A stretch of DNA of 24,534 nucleotides from Veillonella sp. (GCF_015058545.1 NZ_SVCB01000052.1:1-24534), one strand, 5' to 3'. Numbered from the stretch's first letter, positions 14,802 to 22,353 are shown. Numbers and translations: made by a program. The notes: a model not told the origin generated them from the sequence alone.

Positions 14802-14910
14802 TTTGCATATACGCAAATTGCATTTTAATTTTATACGCATTTACGCAAATTGTCAATCGTAAATGCAAAAAAAATAAAATTTTTCATCAAAAATATTGCA
14901 TTTACGCAAA
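14802..14910. promoter_or_regulatory. Switch 2 operator array, four sites
   Basis: Four copies of a motif near TTTGCATTTACGCAAA: site A 14802-14817 (TTTGCATATACGCAAA), site B 14834-14849 (TACGCATTTACGCAAA), site C 14854-14869 inverted (CAATCGTAAATGCAAA), and site D 14895-14910 (ATTGCATTTACGCAAA). Site B fills the leftward promoter spacer and site D overlaps the rightward -35. The motif is unrelated to the switch 1 operator. Confidence 0.82.
14828..14856 (-). promoter_or_regulatory. Leftward cro2 promoter, switch 2
   Basis: On the minus strand, consensus TTGACA (14851-14856) and TAAAAT (14828-14833) are 17 bp apart, with operator B exactly in the spacer. The transcript would carry AAGGAGG before cro2. 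Confidence 0.78.
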
Positions 14911-14924
14911 GATATGTATATAAT
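14896..14924 (+). promoter_or_regulatory. Rightward immR promoter, switch 2
   Basis: TTGCAT (14896-14901) and consensus TATAAT (14919-14924) are 17 bp apart; the -35 overlaps operator D. An AAAAGGAGGG ribosome site precedes the immR ATG at 14947. It should drive immR, immA, the zinc-ribbon gene and perhaps the integrase in the lysogen. Confidence 0.78.
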
Positions 14925-14946
14925 AAGTTTAAAAGGAGGGTGAGCT

Positions 14947-15330
14947 ATGGAAAATGTAATAAAAAAATTAAGGCTTAATAAGGGCTTAACATTGCAAGAA
15001 GTCGCTAATTTTGTAGGAGTGAATGTTGCTACTGTATCTCGTTGGGAATCAGGAGAAATTGCTAATATGCGACGAGATAAAATTGCTCTGTTAGCTCAAC
15101 TGTTTAATGTAAAGCCGTCTTATCTTATGGGACTAACAGAAGAAGATACTCCTTTAACTTTGAATGCTGATGAAAAGAAGGCATTAGAATTTATAAAAGA
15201 AACAAATTCTATGCCTATATTAGCTAGGGCTGGCACACTACCTAAACAAGATCAGGAGTTAATACTGAGCCAACTTGAAGCATTAGTAAAAGGATTAGAA
15301 AAAAAGGAAGAAAATGATAAGAGCATTTAA
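14947..15330 (+). CDS. XRE-family repressor paired with ImmA (ImmR-like), switch 2
   Basis: A 127-residue repressor. Residues 1-60 (MENVIKKLRLNKGLTLQEVA, then VNVATVSRWESGEIANMRRD and a segment ending NVKPSYLMG) are a textbook XRE domain with recognition helix VATVSRWE. The C-terminal half is charged and helical. It overlaps the ImmA-like protease gene by 17 nt, the same pairing as ImmR-ImmA in ICEBs1 of Bacillus subtilis, where the protease cleaves the repressor after a DNA-damage or quorum signal. It probably binds the GCATTTACGCAAA sites to repress cro2 and control itself. ATG 14947 has AAGGAGGG upstream. No self-cleavage site is seen, so relief should depend on ImmA. Confidence 0.88.
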   Translation: MENVIKKLRLNKGLTLQEVANFVGVNVATVSRWESGEIANMRRDKIALLAQLFNVKPSYLMGLTEEDTPLTLNADEKKALEFIKETNSMPILARAGTLPKQDQELILSQLEALVKGLEKKEENDKSI

Positions 15331-15919
15331 ACCTCTCCCTAGGCGCCCTCGGTACGAGTATGCTAAGAAAAAAGCTTATGAATTACTGTCCGATTTAGAT
15401 ATACGTGAATACCCTATCGACATATTTAATATTTATAAGATTAAAAATATTAAATGTTTCTCCTTAAGTGAAGCGGCACCACTGATTTCATTATATCCAA
15501 ATTTATCTAATCTTCTTACAAAAGATGCTTTTGACAAAAATGATATGGACGCTTTTACGACTATTATCCCTAATTTTGGTTACGTTACGTTCTATGATGA
15601 CCAAAAATCAGATGATAGAATTAGATTTACGTTAGCACATGAACTTGGGCATATTGTACTTAATCATTGTATTGACTTTGAAGAAACTTTGTATTTTCGT
15701 TCAGGTTTATCTGAAGCACAATACAAAGTATTAGAAAGAGAAGCTAATACATTTGCAGGAGCTTTTATCCGTCCCGCAAGACTTGTTCGCCTTTTAAATA
15801 GTATCTACCAAAAACTACACATTGCGGAAATTCAAGCAATTTTTCATATATCCTATTCTGCAGCCAATGCTTGTATAAATATCGTTAAAAAGCTAAATGT
15901 TTTACAAGAAAAAAAATAA
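15314..15919 (+). CDS. immA: ImmA/IrrE family metallopeptidase
   Basis: A 201-residue zinc protease. The zinc motif HELGH sits at 109-113, with the distal acidic ligand in EREANTFA (141-148), the M78 family layout. The N-terminal segment and the C-terminal winged-like helices (about 155-201) are of normal length. Family members cut a partner repressor to trigger induction; the partner here is most simply the ImmR-like protein whose gene it overlaps by 17 nt. Because cI1 also lacks a peptidase domain, this protease could be the trigger for both switches, which would be unusual. AAGGAAG lies before ATG 15314. It is probably co-transcribed with immR and the zinc-ribbon gene. Confidence 0.92.
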   Translation: MIRAFKPLPRRPRYEYAKKKAYELLSDLDIREYPIDIFNIYKIKNIKCFSLSEAAPLISLYPNLSNLLTKDAFDKNDMDAFTTIIPNFGYVTFYDDQKSDDRIRFTLAHELGHIVLNHCIDFEETLYFRSGLSEAQYKVLEREANTFAGAFIRPARLVRLLNSIYQKLHIAEIQAIFHISYSAANACINIVKKLNVLQEKK

Positions 15920-16418
15920 TATTAACTTCTTCTTTCAAACGCAATTTTTTGACTTCATTAATGCAAGTTATTGTATTAATTGTCACTACCGCTTTACATC
16001 TAAGTCTCCAAATTATTGCCCAATTTGTGGAAAGCACAACCTATTATGGTATAATACTAATTTATACATTTATGACTTTATAGAATTAGATTACGGAGAA
16101 ATTCCCATTATGGACTACAAAACATATCCTACTAATCCTATAAATAATCAAACCGAAACATGCCCGCGTTGTGGATTAGAAAACATTGCTTCTGATTGGA
16201 ACTACTGCCCGATTTGTTCGCTACCTACTCAAAATGTCTGTGAAGATTGTGGCGAAAAATTAGAACCACATTTTCGCTATTGCCCTAAGTGCGGAAAAGA
16301 AAGCCTGTATTTTAAAGAAAAAGCGTTAACATCATGGAAGGATGAATTTGACCTACAAAACACAGCCCCTACAGTAGTAGAGGAGCCGTCTTGGGATGAA
16401 AATAATATCCCTTTTTAA
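15897..16418 (+). CDS. Triple zinc-ribbon protein with SSB-like C-terminal tip
   Basis: A 173-residue protein with six CxxC pairs forming three zinc ribbons: Cys 26/29 with 41/44, 89/92 with 104/107, and 115/118 with 129/132. An acidic linker follows and the last residues are EEPSWDENNIPF. An acidic stretch ending in Ile-Pro-Phe is the hallmark of the bacterial SSB C-terminal tip, by which SSB recruits RecO, PriA, RecQ and others; no OB fold is present here. It overlaps immA by 23 nt and lies before the integrase, so it is probably expressed in the lysogen. ATG 15897 has only a weak ribosome site, so the true start is uncertain and coupling to immA is likely. The gene is notably AT-rich. Function unknown; it may act on SSB-binding host or phage enzymes. 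Confidence 0.75.
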   Translation: MFYKKKNNINFFFQTQFFDFINASYCINCHYRFTSKSPNYCPICGKHNLLWYNTNLYIYDFIELDYGEIPIMDYKTYPTNPINNQTETCPRCGLENIASDWNYCPICSLPTQNVCEDCGEKLEPHFRYCPKCGKESLYFKEKALTSWKDEFDLQNTAPTVVEEPSWDENNIPF

Positions 16419-16429
16419 TCAGTTAAAAT

Positions 16430-16468
16430 AAAAAAAATCCCCCCACCCTGCGCCAACAGGATGAGGGG
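16430..16468 (-). terminator. Strong intrinsic terminator reading leftward
   Basis: On the minus strand, CCCCTCATCCTG (16468-16457) pairs with CAGGGTGGGGGG (16450-16439) over 12 bp, two of them G-U, around a 6-nt loop, followed by A and eight T's. The plus strand lacks a T-run after the stem. It would end the candidate antisense RNA below, or stop leftward host read-through before the immunity genes. Confidence 0.8.
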
Positions 16469-16506
16469 TTCATATACAACACCAGGAGCGGTGCCATATA
16501 CCCATT
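16432..16506 (-). ncRNA. Candidate antisense RNA in the integrase leader
   Basis: An extended -10 element TGCTATAAT (minus strand, 16513-16521; poor -35) would start RNA near 16,506, and the strong terminator at 16430-16468 would end it, giving about 75 nt. A 5' hairpin CACC-GCTCCT-GGTG (16480-16493) presents a loop; CGCTCCT in and beside it is exactly complementary to AGGAGCG in the integrase ribosome site. Prediction only. Confidence 0.4.
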
Positions 16507-16567
16507 AATTTAATTATAGCACGCTCCAGGTGTATTCACCATACCCAATTTATAGTTAGGAGCGTGA
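16479..16567 (+). promoter_or_regulatory. Integrase leader with mutually exclusive hairpins
   Basis: Segment A (16479-16494), B (16519-16533) and C (16558-16567) share a core. B pairs with A over 14 bp with one mismatch and one bulge, or with C over 8 perfect bp (CACGCTCC with GGAGCGTG). C contains the integrase ribosome site AGGAGCG, so B:C would shut translation and A:B would free it. The same repeats could instead be protein-binding sites near attP. Confidence 0.5.
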
Positions 16568-16574
16568 TTTTTTT

Positions 16575-17630
16575 ATGCGAAGAGCAAATGGTTCGGGTTC
16601 CGTATATAAGATGACTCACAAACCGTTACGTAAGCCCTACCGGGCTGTTATTACTGTCGGCGAAGACGAGGAAGGCCGTATGATTCGGAAAACGGTAGGC
16701 ACCTTCAAAACCGCACGAGAAGCTTTAGAGTTTTTAAAAGACTACAAAGGCGATCCCAAAGTCTTTCAAGCCCAGGATATTACCTTTGGTAAATGCTTTC
16801 AATGGATGAAAGCCGACAAGGAACGTCAAGGCATCACTCCGTCAACTATGGCCAATTACGTATTAGCCGAACGCCGGCTGGACGAATTAATGGATATGCC
16901 TATAAGCGATGTAAAACTAATCCATCTGCAACGAATTGTAGATGACAATAAGGAGTCGTCACGATCCACGATTAATAAAATCGTATTGGCCATGTCAGCT
17001 ACGTTCGTTACAGCCATTAAACACGATATAGATGTTAAGGATTACTCTAAATTTGTAGTACGCCCACCGGCTGAAGAAAGTACTATTCACTCCGCTTACA
17101 CACCAGAAGAGATACTGGCGTTATGGCAGAATCAGGATGAAGGCATCAATAAGCTCAAACTGATTTACATCTACACCGGAATGCGTCCCCGAGAATTAAT
17201 CAACTTACGCGTCGAAAATACGCATTTAAAAGACGGTTATGTTGTTGGTGGTAATAAGACAAAGGCCGGTAAAAACCGTGTCATCCCTATCGCAAAATGC
17301 ATACTCCCCTTCGTATTCGAGCTTGTAAATAAAGCCCGGTTTAACCGGGATGAAACATTGGCCGGTGTTATTGGTGACTACGCCAAACTCAGACGTCGAT
17401 GGGTAAAAGGTGGGCACCTGCCACACGATGGCCGGCACACTTTTGCGACGATGGCTGCCAATGCCGATATTAAACCGCACATCATAAAACTTATCATGGG
17501 CCATAGTATCAAAGACCTAACGGAAGGCACCTATACGCATAAGACAATTAAACAATTAGTCGATGCCGTTGAGCTGCTCCCGACACAAAAAAATCTGATA
17601 CCGGTTGAGCAACAGTTGTGTAACGACTAA
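16575..17630 (+). CDS. int: Tyrosine-family phage integrase
   Basis: A 351-residue integrase. An N-terminal arm-binding domain (about 1-60, ending in FKTAREALEFLKDY) and a core-binding SAM-like domain (about 68-160) precede the catalytic domain. Catalytic residues are visible: Arg 204 in TGMRPRE, a likely beta-hairpin Lys near 230, His 284 and Arg 287 in HDGRH, His 310 in MGHS, and Tyr 320 in GTYTH. It integrates and excises the prophage. It is the last phage gene and reads toward the host, so attR should lie within the next 114 bp. ATG 16575 has AGGAGCG about 10 nt upstream, in a leader able to fold two ways. Full length, no damage seen. Confidence 0.96.
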   Translation: MRRANGSGSVYKMTHKPLRKPYRAVITVGEDEEGRMIRKTVGTFKTAREALEFLKDYKGDPKVFQAQDITFGKCFQWMKADKERQGITPSTMANYVLAERRLDELMDMPISDVKLIHLQRIVDDNKESSRSTINKIVLAMSATFVTAIKHDIDVKDYSKFVVRPPAEESTIHSAYTPEEILALWQNQDEGINKLKLIYIYTGMRPRELINLRVENTHLKDGYVVGGNKTKAGKNRVIPIAKCILPFVFELVNKARFNRDETLAGVIGDYAKLRRRWVKGGHLPHDGRHTFATMAANADIKPHIIKLIMGHSIKDLTEGTYTHKTIKQLVDAVELLPTQKNLIPVEQQLCND

Positions 17631-17744
17631 AAAAGTCAACACCGTCGAGCATATTCTGTAAATGAGAAAGCCTGTAACCACGCATGGTTACAGGCTTTAT
17701 TTATTAGAGGACGTGATTACCTGTCATAGTCTACTAGTCCTTCC
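17631..17744. other. Probable prophage right attachment region (attR)
   Basis: This 114-bp gap is the only space between the integrase stop and the host obg stop, so the phage-host junction should be here. No tRNA gene or gene fragment is visible. The core sequence cannot be defined because the left junction is outside the window. Confidence 0.5.
17667..17704. terminator. Bidirectional intrinsic terminator between int and obg
   Basis: AAAGCCTGTAACC (17667-17679) and GGTTACAGGCTTT (17686-17698) form a perfect 13-bp stem with a 6-nt loop, then ATTTATT on the plus strand. It can end integrase transcripts and, from the other side, the obg operon 47 nt downstream of the obg stop. Whether it is phage or host DNA depends on where attR lies. 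Confidence 0.8.
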
Positions 17745-19019
17745 TTATAAATCGTGGAAAGTAAAGCGTTGATCACCGATTACCACTTCGTCGCCGTCCT
17801 TACAGCCACGTTCTTTCAATTTTCTGTCTAAATCCATATAGGACCAAATTTTTTGGAAACGACGAAGAGCCTGTTCATCTTCTAAGTTTGTCATGGCTAC
17901 TAATTTTTCAATACGAGCACCGCTGATAATGAAGGATGCATCGTCACCGCGGGTAATGGTAAAGTCTGTATCCGGTTTAGCTTCGTATAATACGGTATCA
18001 TCTACTGCTTCCGGTTCCGGTACATAGTTTTCCACGTAGTACCAGGCACGATTTACCAAATCAGGCAAGCCTTCACCGGTTAACGCATTTACCGGGAATA
18101 CTTCATAACCTTGTTCTTCAAAATATTTAGTTACACGCGGTAAAGTTTCTTCGTCTTGTAACATGTCAATTTTATTTAATGCGATTAATTGAGGTTTTTT
18201 GCTCAATTTTTCACTATATTTAGCAAGCTCTTTATTAATCGTATGGAAATCCTCAATCGGATCACGACCTTCCATGCCCGATACATCGAGTACATGGATA
18301 AGGATATTACTGCGTTCCACATGGCGCAAGAATGAGTGCCCAAGGCCTACCCCTTCACTGGCCCCATCAATAAGACCCGGAATATCCGCCATAACAAAGC
18401 TTTGACCTTCACCTACGGACACAACACCGAGAACCGGTGTTAACGTCGTAAAATGATATGCCGCCACTTCCGGTTTTGCGGAGGATACTTTGCGAATAAT
18501 ACTGGATTTACCTACACTCGGATACCCCAATAAACCTACATCGGCCAACACTTTAAGCTCCAATTGGAGCCAACGTTCTTCGCCGGGTTCGCCTTTTTCC
18601 GCAAACGTCGGCGCACGATTGGCACTGGTATGGAAATGCGCATTGCCGCGACCGCCACGGCCGCCTTTGGCCACTACATAGATCTGACCGTCTTCGATAA
18701 GGTCGGCCATTAATTTACCGCTTTCTTCATCTTTAACAGTCGTACCGAGCGGCACCGGAATAATCATATTATCGGCACCTTTGCCGTATTTATTACTGCT
18801 CTGACCACCTTCACCGGCCGGTCCCTTAAACTGTCTTTTATATCTGAAATCAACGAGAGTGTTGATATTTCTGTCCGCTTTTAAAATGATGTCTGCTCCT
18901 TTACCGCCATCGCCGCCGTTTGGGCCGCCGTTAGGAACATACTTTTCGCGTCGGAAACTACTCATCCCGTTGCCGCCGTCACCGGCTTTCACAAAAATTC
19001 GTGCACGATCGATAAACAT
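17745..19019 (-). CDS. obg: Obg family GTPase
   Basis: A 424-residue ribosome-associated GTPase, essential in most bacteria for 50S assembly and stress control. The glycine-rich Obg fold covers about 1-158 (AGDGGNGMSSFRREKYVPNG, later RGGRGNAHFH). The G domain shows GYPSVGKSS (165-173), DIPG (212-215) and NKID (about 285). A C-terminal OCT domain (about the last 75 residues, DFTITRGDDASFIISG) is present, as usual in Firmicutes. ATG 19019 is chosen over codons up to 14 farther upstream because the Obg fold begins MFIDRARIFV and AAGGA lies 8 nt before it. It is last in the visible host run and is separated from the prophage by the bidirectional terminator. Intact. Confidence 0.97.
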   Translation of the reverse strand: MFIDRARIFVKAGDGGNGMSSFRREKYVPNGGPNGGDGGKGADIILKADRNINTLVDFRYKRQFKGPAGEGGQSSNKYGKGADNMIIPVPLGTTVKDEESGKLMADLIEDGQIYVVAKGGRGGRGNAHFHTSANRAPTFAEKGEPGEERWLQLELKVLADVGLLGYPSVGKSSIIRKVSSAKPEVAAYHFTTLTPVLGVVSVGEGQSFVMADIPGLIDGASEGVGLGHSFLRHVERSNILIHVLDVSGMEGRDPIEDFHTINKELAKYSEKLSKKPQLIALNKIDMLQDEETLPRVTKYFEEQGYEVFPVNALTGEGLPDLVNRAWYYVENYVPEPEAVDDTVLYEAKPDTDFTITRGDDASFIISGARIEKLVAMTNLEDEQALRRFQKIWSYMDLDRKLKERGCKDGDEVVIGDQRFTFHDL

Positions 19020-19080
19020 AGTTTTCATCCTTTTCTGATAGTAATATGGGCGGTAACTCAAAATAGCTACCGCCTCACTA

Positions 19081-20247
19081 TTATTTTGTCTTTAAAATTT
19101 CCAATGCTTTCTGAAGTTGTGTATCATCACTTTCAGATTGCGCATTGTCCGGTAATTCAACTTCCACATCAGGCTTAATGCCTGTGCCATCGATTACCCG
19201 ATCATTTGGCGTATGATATTTGGCAATCGTAATCTTAATGCCTTCATCGCCGGGAACACCCAAAATAGTTTGAACCGTTCCCTTACCATAACTGTTAGTA
19301 CCCACAATGGTACCTACTTTTTCATCCTGCACCGCACCGGCAATAATTTCCGAGGCGCTCGCAGAACCTTGATTAATAAGCACAACCATAGGAATGGTAG
19401 GCTCCAAACCTTCTGAGTCATAAGACTCTATACGACCGGATCGATCCTGAATCGTAACAATCGGACCGGCCGGCAAAATATAATTGGCTACTTCCTGAGC
19501 AGTCGTCAATAAACCACCCGGATTGTCGCGCAAATCGAGGACAAGTTTTATCATGCCCTTTTCTTTTAATTCATTATAGGTTTTGGCAAAATCAGGACCG
19601 GTTGGTTCCGCAAACTGACTGATGCGGATATAGCCAATATGGTCATCCAACATTTTGCCCTTAACCGTTGGCAATGTAATTTGTTTGCGCGTAATGGTAA
19701 TATCTTTAACTTCATTACCGCGCATTATGGTAATCGTAACATTAGTACCTTCTTCACCACGAATCATCTTGGATGCCTGTTCCATGGTTAAAGTAGATGT
19801 ATTAACCCCGTCAATCTCTACAATGATATCGCCGGATTTAACGCCGGCTTCCGCAGCAGGCTGGCCTTCAATAGCACTGGCCACTTTCATCAGGCCATCC
19901 TTATCCTGGCCGAGTACAATACCGACACCGATGTAACTGGCCGATGTTTGCATATAAATATCATTATATTCTTTTTCATTAAGATATTGACTATGCGGTT
20001 CTCCCAGCGAATCAATCATACCGGCCAAAGAGCCTTCAAATAAAGATTGTTTCGAAACCGGGTCCATATAAAAATGACTGGCCACAAAATATGTGAAAAA
20101 GAACTTCACAGCACCGATTGGGGAGCCGGAAATATACCAAAACACGAGCCACATAAATACAATGCCTGCAAGCGTAAACTTAACGGCGAATCGGACGCCG
20201 GACTTCAAGGAGTCCGACCACCGACGCTCTGTATTTTCATTATTCAT
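19081..20247 (-). CDS. ctpA: C-terminal processing peptidase (S41) with PDZ domain
   Basis: A 388-residue membrane-anchored serine protease. A single N-terminal hydrophobic segment (about 20-40) puts the rest outside the cytoplasmic membrane. The PDZ domain spans about 98-185 (YIGVGIVLGQDKDGLMKVAS). The S41 catalytic triad is visible as Ser 297 in GSASASE, Lys 322 in YGKGT and Gln 326. Ctp proteases trim cell-wall hydrolases and signalling proteins. It starts 1 nt after the stop of the M23 peptidase gene, so that enzyme or its regulators could be a substrate (inference). ATG 20247 is chosen over an upstream frame opening at 20283, which would run 35 nt into the M23 gene. Confidence 0.93.
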   Translation of the reverse strand: MNNENTERRWSDSLKSGVRFAVKFTLAGIVFMWLVFWYISGSPIGAVKFFFTYFVASHFYMDPVSKQSLFEGSLAGMIDSLGEPHSQYLNEKEYNDIYMQTSASYIGVGIVLGQDKDGLMKVASAIEGQPAAEAGVKSGDIIVEIDGVNTSTLTMEQASKMIRGEEGTNVTITIMRGNEVKDITITRKQITLPTVKGKMLDDHIGYIRISQFAEPTGPDFAKTYNELKEKGMIKLVLDLRDNPGGLLTTAQEVANYILPAGPIVTIQDRSGRIESYDSEGLEPTIPMVVLINQGSASASEIIAGAVQDEKVGTIVGTNSYGKGTVQTILGVPGDEGIKITIAKYHTPNDRVIDGTGIKPDVEVELPDNAQSESDDTQLQKALEILKTK

Positions 20248-20248
20248 C

Positions 20249-21451
20249 TTATAAATACCCTTGTGGATCAACAGGATCACCATTTACACGCACTTCAAAG
20301 TGAACGTGCGGACCTGTGGAGTTACCCGTACTGCCTGCATAGGCAATAACGGTGCCCTTACTTACAGATTGACCTTCCGATACGGCCAAATCAGAGTTAT
20401 GACCGTATAAAGTGGAAATACCATTACCATGGTCGATAACAACGGCATAACCGTAGCCGTCCATCCAACCGGAGAATACGACAGTACCACCATCGGCAGC
20501 ATGTACCGGGGTGCCTTCATCAACGCCGATATCGATACCGGAGTGAAAAATTTGTCGTCCGAAAATAGGATGGTTACGCCAGCCGAAGTCGGACGTAATA
20601 ACACCGGATACCGGCCAGGCAAGTTGACCTGTACCTTGTACATAGGTGTAATCACTACCGCCACCGCCGCCACCGGACTGAGCCGCTGCTGCTGCGGCGG
20701 CCGCTGCGGCAGCACGTTCAGCTGCACGCTGTTGCAACATAGCACGAATGGCATCAGAGGAAGCCTGTAAATCAGCCTGCATCTGTTCAGCCACAGCCTT
20801 ATCATTTTGAGCCTGTGCCAAAATAGCGGATTGTTCATCTTTTTTCTTCTGAATAACCGCTTGCGTTTCACGTGCTTTGTTTTCCAATTCTACAACTTTA
20901 GCACGATCTGCTTCCAATTCGGCTTTCCGTTGCGCAATTTCTTCACGTTCCGTCTTAATGCTGCTGATTAATTTAATGTCAGCATCAATAATACGTCGCA
21001 ACATTTCAACGCGATTGGCAAAATCACTGAAGTCTTTGGCCCCAATGATAACTTCCAAATAGCTGAGACGACCGTTGATATAAATATCACGGACACGCTT
21101 ATTGAAAACCCCTTCCCGTGTTGCCAACCGAGCTTGCGCTTCGGCTAACAATTTTTCATTCTTAACAATTTCATTTTCTACAGCCATACGCTGCTGTTCA
21201 TAGCTTTTTAAATTAGCCGTAGCCTGATCCAATTCCACCTGAATCTGATGCAATTGTTCAGACACATTCGTAATCGTAACTTCCGCATTGGCTTTTCGAT
21301 TACCCGCTTCTTGCATTTGTTGTTCTATGCCGCTGAGCTGATTCGTTAAATCCTCATCTTCGGCATAAATAGTACTAAGCGGTACGGAAGCTAACATGGT
21401 GGTACTCAAAAGAACGGCCGCGATGCGCATGGATAATTTGTTATTTGCCAT
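20249..21451 (-). CDS. EnvC-like M23 murein hydrolase or activator with coiled coil
   Basis: A 400-residue exported protein. A signal peptide (about 1-30, ending STIYA) is followed by a long coiled coil (about 34-255, rich in E, Q, A and K), a low-complexity A-rich then G-rich linker with 11 Ala in a row and six Gly, and a LytM/M23 domain (about 285-400). The M23 zinc ligands appear intact: His 303 and Asp 307 in HSGID, and His 384 in HVHFE, with His 351 in YGH; so it may be an active hydrolase, unlike degenerate EnvC. The layout directly after ftsE and ftsX is that of EnvC/PcsB-type partners gated by FtsEX during division. ATG 21451 (AAGGG 6 nt upstream) is chosen over TTG 21457. Confidence 0.93.
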   Translation of the reverse strand: MANNKLSMRIAAVLLSTTMLASVPLSTIYAEDEDLTNQLSGIEQQMQEAGNRKANAEVTITNVSEQLHQIQVELDQATANLKSYEQQRMAVENEIVKNEKLLAEAQARLATREGVFNKRVRDIYINGRLSYLEVIIGAKDFSDFANRVEMLRRIIDADIKLISSIKTEREEIAQRKAELEADRAKVVELENKARETQAVIQKKKDEQSAILAQAQNDKAVAEQMQADLQASSDAIRAMLQQRAAERAAAAAAAAAAAQSGGGGGGSDYTYVQGTGQLAWPVSGVITSDFGWRNHPIFGRQIFHSGIDIGVDEGTPVHAADGGTVVFSGWMDGYGYAVVIDHGNGISTLYGHNSDLAVSEGQSVSKGTVIAYAGSTGNSTGPHVHFEVRVNGDPVDPQGYL

Positions 21452-21465
21452 ACCCAACCCTTCTC

Positions 21466-22353
21466 TTATACCTTCATATACTGTTTCAACGAAATAGTGG
21501 AACCGATAGCCCCTACCAAGACACCTACGCCCAATAAAATAGCGCTCAAGTCATAGAAGAATGGGAACATCGGTACTAACGGCAAGAATGCCAAGGAATT
21601 TTCCACTTCAAGGGTGATGAAGTGATAGAATTCCCAAACACAAGCCGTCGCAATAGCGCCGCCGATAAAACCGAGCAACATACCTTCAATGAGGAACGGC
21701 CAACGGATGAACCAGTTGGTGGCCCCTACATATTTCATGATACCGATTTCTTTACGACGGGCAAATACGGTAAGGCGAATCGTATTAGAAATGATGAACA
21801 AGGTTGCCCCTGCCAAGAAGGCAATAAGAGCAATACCGCCAATGCGGATAACCTGAGTCATTTTGAAAATCTGTTCGATTACATCTTGTCCGTAATGAGC
21901 ACTTTCCACTTCAGGGAACGTAGCTACTAATTTAGCCGTACTTTTTACTTCTTCCGGGTCCTCAAAAGTAATCACATAGGCAGATGGCAATGGGTTATTG
22001 CCATCCAAAGCGGCTACTAAGCCCTGCTGATCGCCAAGGCGTTCTTTAAAACGCTTCATAGCTTCGTCTTTATTGACGAATTCCAGATTTTTTACTTTTG
22101 GTAAGGCTTTTAATTTTTTACCGACTTCCATAACTTGGTTAGTAGTCAAGCCGTCTTTCATATAAATACTGATTTCTACCTGACTTTCCAAGTTGGAAGC
22201 CAAATTATTGAGATTTACAACCCCGGTAGTAAAAACCCCCAGAATAAATAAAGATAATGCTACTGTGGAGATGGAAGCCAAAGTCATGAGACCGTTGCGA
22301 CTCATAGACTTGAGAGCCTCTTTCACAAAGTATCTAAACGTTCTAAGCTTCAT
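21466..22353 (-). CDS. ftsX: Cell division permease FtsX
   Basis: A 295-residue membrane subunit of the FtsEX complex. It has an N-terminal cytoplasmic helix, a first span (GLMTLASISTVALSLFILGV), a large extracytoplasmic domain of about 110 residues, and three C-terminal spans (GGIALIAFLAGATLFIISNT, FLIEGMLLGFIGGAIATACV and a final AILLGVGVLVGAIG). The extracytoplasmic loop binds the coiled coil of the EnvC-like hydrolase encoded next. ATG 22353 gives the usual FtsX start (MKLRTFRYFVKEAL) with AGGTG upstream, and overlaps the ftsE stop by 11 nt. A longer frame would push further into ftsE and is less likely. Confidence 0.95.
   Translation of the reverse strand: MKLRTFRYFVKEALKSMSRNGLMTLASISTVALSLFILGVFTTGVVNLNNLASNLESQVEISIYMKDGLTTNQVMEVGKKLKALPKVKNLEFVNKDEAMKRFKERLGDQQGLVAALDGNNPLPSAYVITFEDPEEVKSTAKLVATFPEVESAHYGQDVIEQIFKMTQVIRIGGIALIAFLAGATLFIISNTIRLTVFARRKEIGIMKYVGATNWFIRWPFLIEGMLLGFIGGAIATACVWEFYHFITLEVENSLAFLPLVPMFPFFYDLSAILLGVGVLVGAIGSTISLKQYMKV

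Larger units (their letters stand above)
1..17744. mobile_element. Temperate prophage, right-hand part (left end outside window)
   Basis: The segment carries a tyrosine integrase at its right edge, divergent repressor/Cro pairs, an antirepressor, and a leftward early and replication module with phage polymerase, DUF2815, DUF2800, primase-helicase, VRR-NUC and SNF2 genes. No structural, packaging or lysis genes are in view, so they should lie beyond the left edge. The right boundary is inferred: it falls between the integrase stop at 17,630 and the host obg stop at 17,745. The exact core site cannot be set without the left end. The immunity section (about 13,970-16,440) looks clearly more AT-rich than the replication genes and the host genes, suggesting modular exchange. 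Confidence 0.93.

Noticed and set aside
20362..20871. Long overlapping frames inside the M23 peptidase gene (also 20429-20770 on the plus strand)
   Set aside because: They are shadows caused by the biased Ala/Gly/Gln-rich coding sequence; no ribosome sites or recognisable domains.
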